A stretch of 12,040 nucleotides of DNA from Bordetella parapertussis (GTDB taxonomy: Bacteria; Pseudomonadota; Gammaproteobacteria; Burkholderiales; Burkholderiaceae_D), in the NCBI GenBank assembly GCA_945867725.1, contig CAMBJI010000030.1:1-12040 (forward strand). The letters run 5' to 3'. Under the pieces are notes generated by a model. The model ran no database searches. It saw nothing but the letters and a program-made list of their open reading frames with translations, and was not told the DNA's origin. Position numbers and translations under genes: made by a program. This document shows, piece by piece, positions 7,177 to 12,040 of this stretch. Within the stretch, counting starts at the first letter, position 1. Each line of letters begins with the position of its first letter.

Positions 7177-7845
7177 TTACGTAACAAATAGAACCAGTTC
7201 GTCCAAGCTTTGTCCCTGTCCATTTGGTTTGATGCCGAGTTCTTCCAGCGGTGCATTCGAACGGTTCACCCAGAAAGTTCTATAACCAAACCAGGCCGCG
7301 CCACAAATGTCCCAGCAATTGCTAGATACGAACAAAGTATCTTTTGCCAGCACACCCAGCGTATCGGTACCGAGTTGATAGGCTTCCGGTGCTGTTTTGA
7401 ATTTTTTAACGGTGTGTACTGACAGCACCTGCGTAAACAAATCACTCATGCCCGCTGCCTGCACCACGGCATCCAGCATTTCTGGATTACCGTTGGAAAG
7501 AATGGCGAGCTTGATGCCCTTTGTTTTCAGCGACTTCAGTACCGCGAGATTTTCGGGAAATGCCTCGAGCCTCGCGTACTGACCCATGATCTGGGTTTGT
7601 GCGTCGAGTGTCAGTTCCAAACCGAGCTTGCGGCAAGTGAACACCAGCGCATCCTGAGTCACTTCCCAGAAGGGCTTGTAGGTATGAGAGAGCGTGCGGA
7701 GGCGCGTGTACTCAATCTGCTTGTCACGCCACAGTTCAGCGACCGCCGCGCCCTTTCCGGGGAAAAGACGCTCGGCGAGCGCGCCGATGGAATACACGTC
7801 AAAAAGTGTGCCGTAAGCATCGAAAATTATTGCCTGAATCGGCAT
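7177..7845 (-). CDS. Haloacid dehalogenase, type II (probable (S)-2-haloacid dehalogenase)
   Basis: Enzymes of this type hydrolyse 2-haloalkanoic acids to 2-hydroxy acids through an aspartyl-ester intermediate; from haloacetate the product is glycolate. The product has 222 residues, normal for the type. HAD motif I is FDAYGTLFD, with nucleophile D9 and the DAYGT form diagnostic of 2-haloacid dehalogenases; typical HAD phosphatases have DxD instead. R40 matches the halide/substrate arginine. Motif II is LSNGNPEML (S117, N118). Motif III lysine is K150 in KKFKTAPEAYQLG. Motif IV is FVSSNCWDICGA (S174, N176, D179), followed by FGYRTFWVNR. All catalytic positions known from Pseudomonas DehII-type enzymes are present, offset by one. 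One oddity is a cysteine at 177 in motif IV, where alanine is common. Start: AAAGGAG 8 bases before the ATG. A TATACT -10-like hexamer lies on the minus strand at 7875-7880, without a clear -35. The true substrate could be another acid. Confidence 0.9.
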   Translation of the reverse strand: MPIQAIIFDAYGTLFDVYSIGALAERLFPGKGAAVAELWRDKQIEYTRLRTLSHTYKPFWEVTQDALVFTCRKLGLELTLDAQTQIMGQYARLEAFPENLAVLKSLKTKGIKLAILSNGNPEMLDAVVQAAGMSDLFTQVLSVHTVKKFKTAPEAYQLGTDTLGVLAKDTLFVSSNCWDICGAAWFGYRTFWVNRSNAPLEELGIKPNGQGQSLDELVLFVT

Positions 7846-8051
7846 GAGGCGAGCTCCTTTTGGTGCATCGCCACAGTATATTCAACCAGAAAAGTAATAA
7901 GCCATCATAAAAGTTGCATCACTTATGCTTTTTAGTCACAAGCAGGGCGCCAATTTTGAAAGCAGATGGCCGACCACCCCGCCTCAGATCACCTAAGCAG
8001 GGGTGATGCAATCAGGCTGGAGGCTGGGCGCCTAGATCCGTCCGGCAAGCC
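7846..8051. other. 206-base gap between gyrB and the dehalogenase gene
   Basis: No credible gene is seen. The left end carries the dehalogenase ribosome site and -10-like hexamer. At 7988-8007, ATCACC and GGTGAT form a 6-bp dyad with an 8-base loop, nested inside GCCTC (7981-7985) and GAGGC (8020-8024). GGGCGCC occurs twice (7945-7951 and 8026-8032). The dyad lies just past the gyrB stop but has no T tract in the gyrB direction, so any termination of gyrB here would have to be rho-dependent or imperfect. Confidence 0.4.
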
Positions 8052-11742
<3,691 letters not shown>

Positions 11743-11785
11743 GGTGTGGTCCTTTCCCAAAACTTTTTCATCTATAAATTCGCTG

Positions 11786-11817
11786 CCCGAGGCGACTAGC
11801 GTGTCACGCCTTTCGGG
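11786..11817 (-). other. Stem-loop in the dnaA-dnaN gap
   Basis: On the minus strand CCCG-AA-AGGCG pairs with CGCCT-CGGG, a 9-bp stem with a 2-base bulge and a 12-base loop. It starts 4 bases past the dnaA stop. What follows is CAGCGAATTTATAG, without a T run, so it is more likely an mRNA-processing or attenuation element than a full terminator. Confidence 0.45.
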
Positions 11818-11821
11818 TAGC

Positions 11822-12040
11822 TCAACCTTTCAGGGTTTGTTCGAGTACATGCAGCTCGTGATTACATTCCGGATTTTTGCTACGATCCGCGCCGATCTTG
11901 CGTACAGCGTGCAAGACCGTCGTGTGATCGCGGCCACCAAATAGCTCACCGATTTCCGGCAAACTTTTTTGCGTCAGTTCTTTGGCGAGATACATAGCAA
12001 TCTGACGCGGACGCGCAATATTTGCCGGGCGCTTCTTTGA
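11822..12040 (-). CDS. dnaA: Chromosomal replication initiator DnaA, C-terminal fragment
   Basis: Seventy-two codons and a TGA stop (complement of 11822-11824) are visible; the rest lies beyond base 12040. The peptide is domain IV, the DnaA-box-binding helix-turn-helix: [20 protein letters not shown], then [18 protein letters not shown]. The GGRDHTTV loop, which makes base contacts in the 9-mer box, is intact. The last residues, [10 protein letters not shown], are the normal end of the protein. DnaA-ATP unwinds oriC and recruits the replicative helicase. The gene is read leftward into dnaN. The origin usually lies near this gene cluster and, if next to dnaA, would be beyond the right edge. 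No cluster of DnaA boxes was noticed inside the window. Confidence 0.96.
   Translation of the reverse strand, partial: SKKRPANIARPRQIAMYLAKELTQKSLPEIGELFGGRDHTTVLHAVRKIGADRSKNPECNHELHVLEQTLKG

Noticed and set aside
7903..7934. Hairpin-like CATAA...TTATG followed by CTTTTT on the plus strand, resembling a terminator
   Set aside because: The stem is AT-rich and bulged, and no plus-strand gene lies upstream for it to terminate.
11743..11760. Six-residue extension of DnaN from a TTG codon
   Set aside because: The extension covers the AAGGA ribosome site of the ATG at 11742, and 367 residues from that ATG matches the family length.
11743..11821. Possible oriC or DnaA-box cluster near dnaA
   Set aside because: I saw no array of 9-mer DnaA boxes or AT-rich 13-mers here. 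If the origin adjoins dnaA on its promoter side, it lies outside the window.

Overview
This window looks like ordinary core chromosome from a betaproteobacterium, most likely Burkholderiales and perhaps close to Oxalobacteraceae; the family is a guess from protein character and moderate GC. The right end carries dnaA (C-terminus only), dnaN and gyrB, all read leftward on the minus strand. This is the classic origin-proximal replication cluster. Because dnaA runs off the window at base 12040, the dnaA promoter and any adjacent oriC would lie beyond that edge.

Left to right, the layout is as follows. Bases 1-150 hold the 3' end of a plus-strand TerC-family membrane protein gene. It converges with a minus-strand block of an AI-2E family permease (174-1187) and a secreted or membrane-anchored Tim44-domain protein (1330-2193), each followed by an intrinsic terminator. 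A 349-base divergent intergenic region (2194-2542) holds a good sigma70-type promoter for the Tim44 gene. It also holds a dense set of ATAG/CTAT tetramers that includes two perfect ATAG-N7-CTAT dyads, an OxyR-like arrangement, upstream of the plus-strand ahpC-ahpF operon (2543-4756). ahpF ends at a strong bidirectional terminator, where it meets the minus-strand pair of malate synthase G (glcB, 4870-7077) and a type II 2-haloacid dehalogenase (7177-7845). A 206-base gap then separates these from gyrB (8052-10544), dnaN (10639-11742) and the dnaA tail.

Three functional units stand out. AhpC and AhpF form a complete NADH-dependent peroxide-reducing system, probably peroxide-inducible. The dehalogenase followed by malate synthase G fits a route from 2-haloacids such as haloacetate to glycolate, then glyoxylate, then malate; the glycolate oxidation step is not encoded here. 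dnaA-dnaN-gyrB is the standard replication and topology set, with hairpins in both internal gaps.

I found no mobile element, CRISPR array, tRNA, rRNA, toxin-antitoxin or defence system, and no frameshifted gene. Three upstream-extended reading frames (ahpF, gyrB, dnaN) were trimmed to starts supported by ribosome binding sites or family alignment. The findings concern regulatory DNA and gene pairing rather than a new system.
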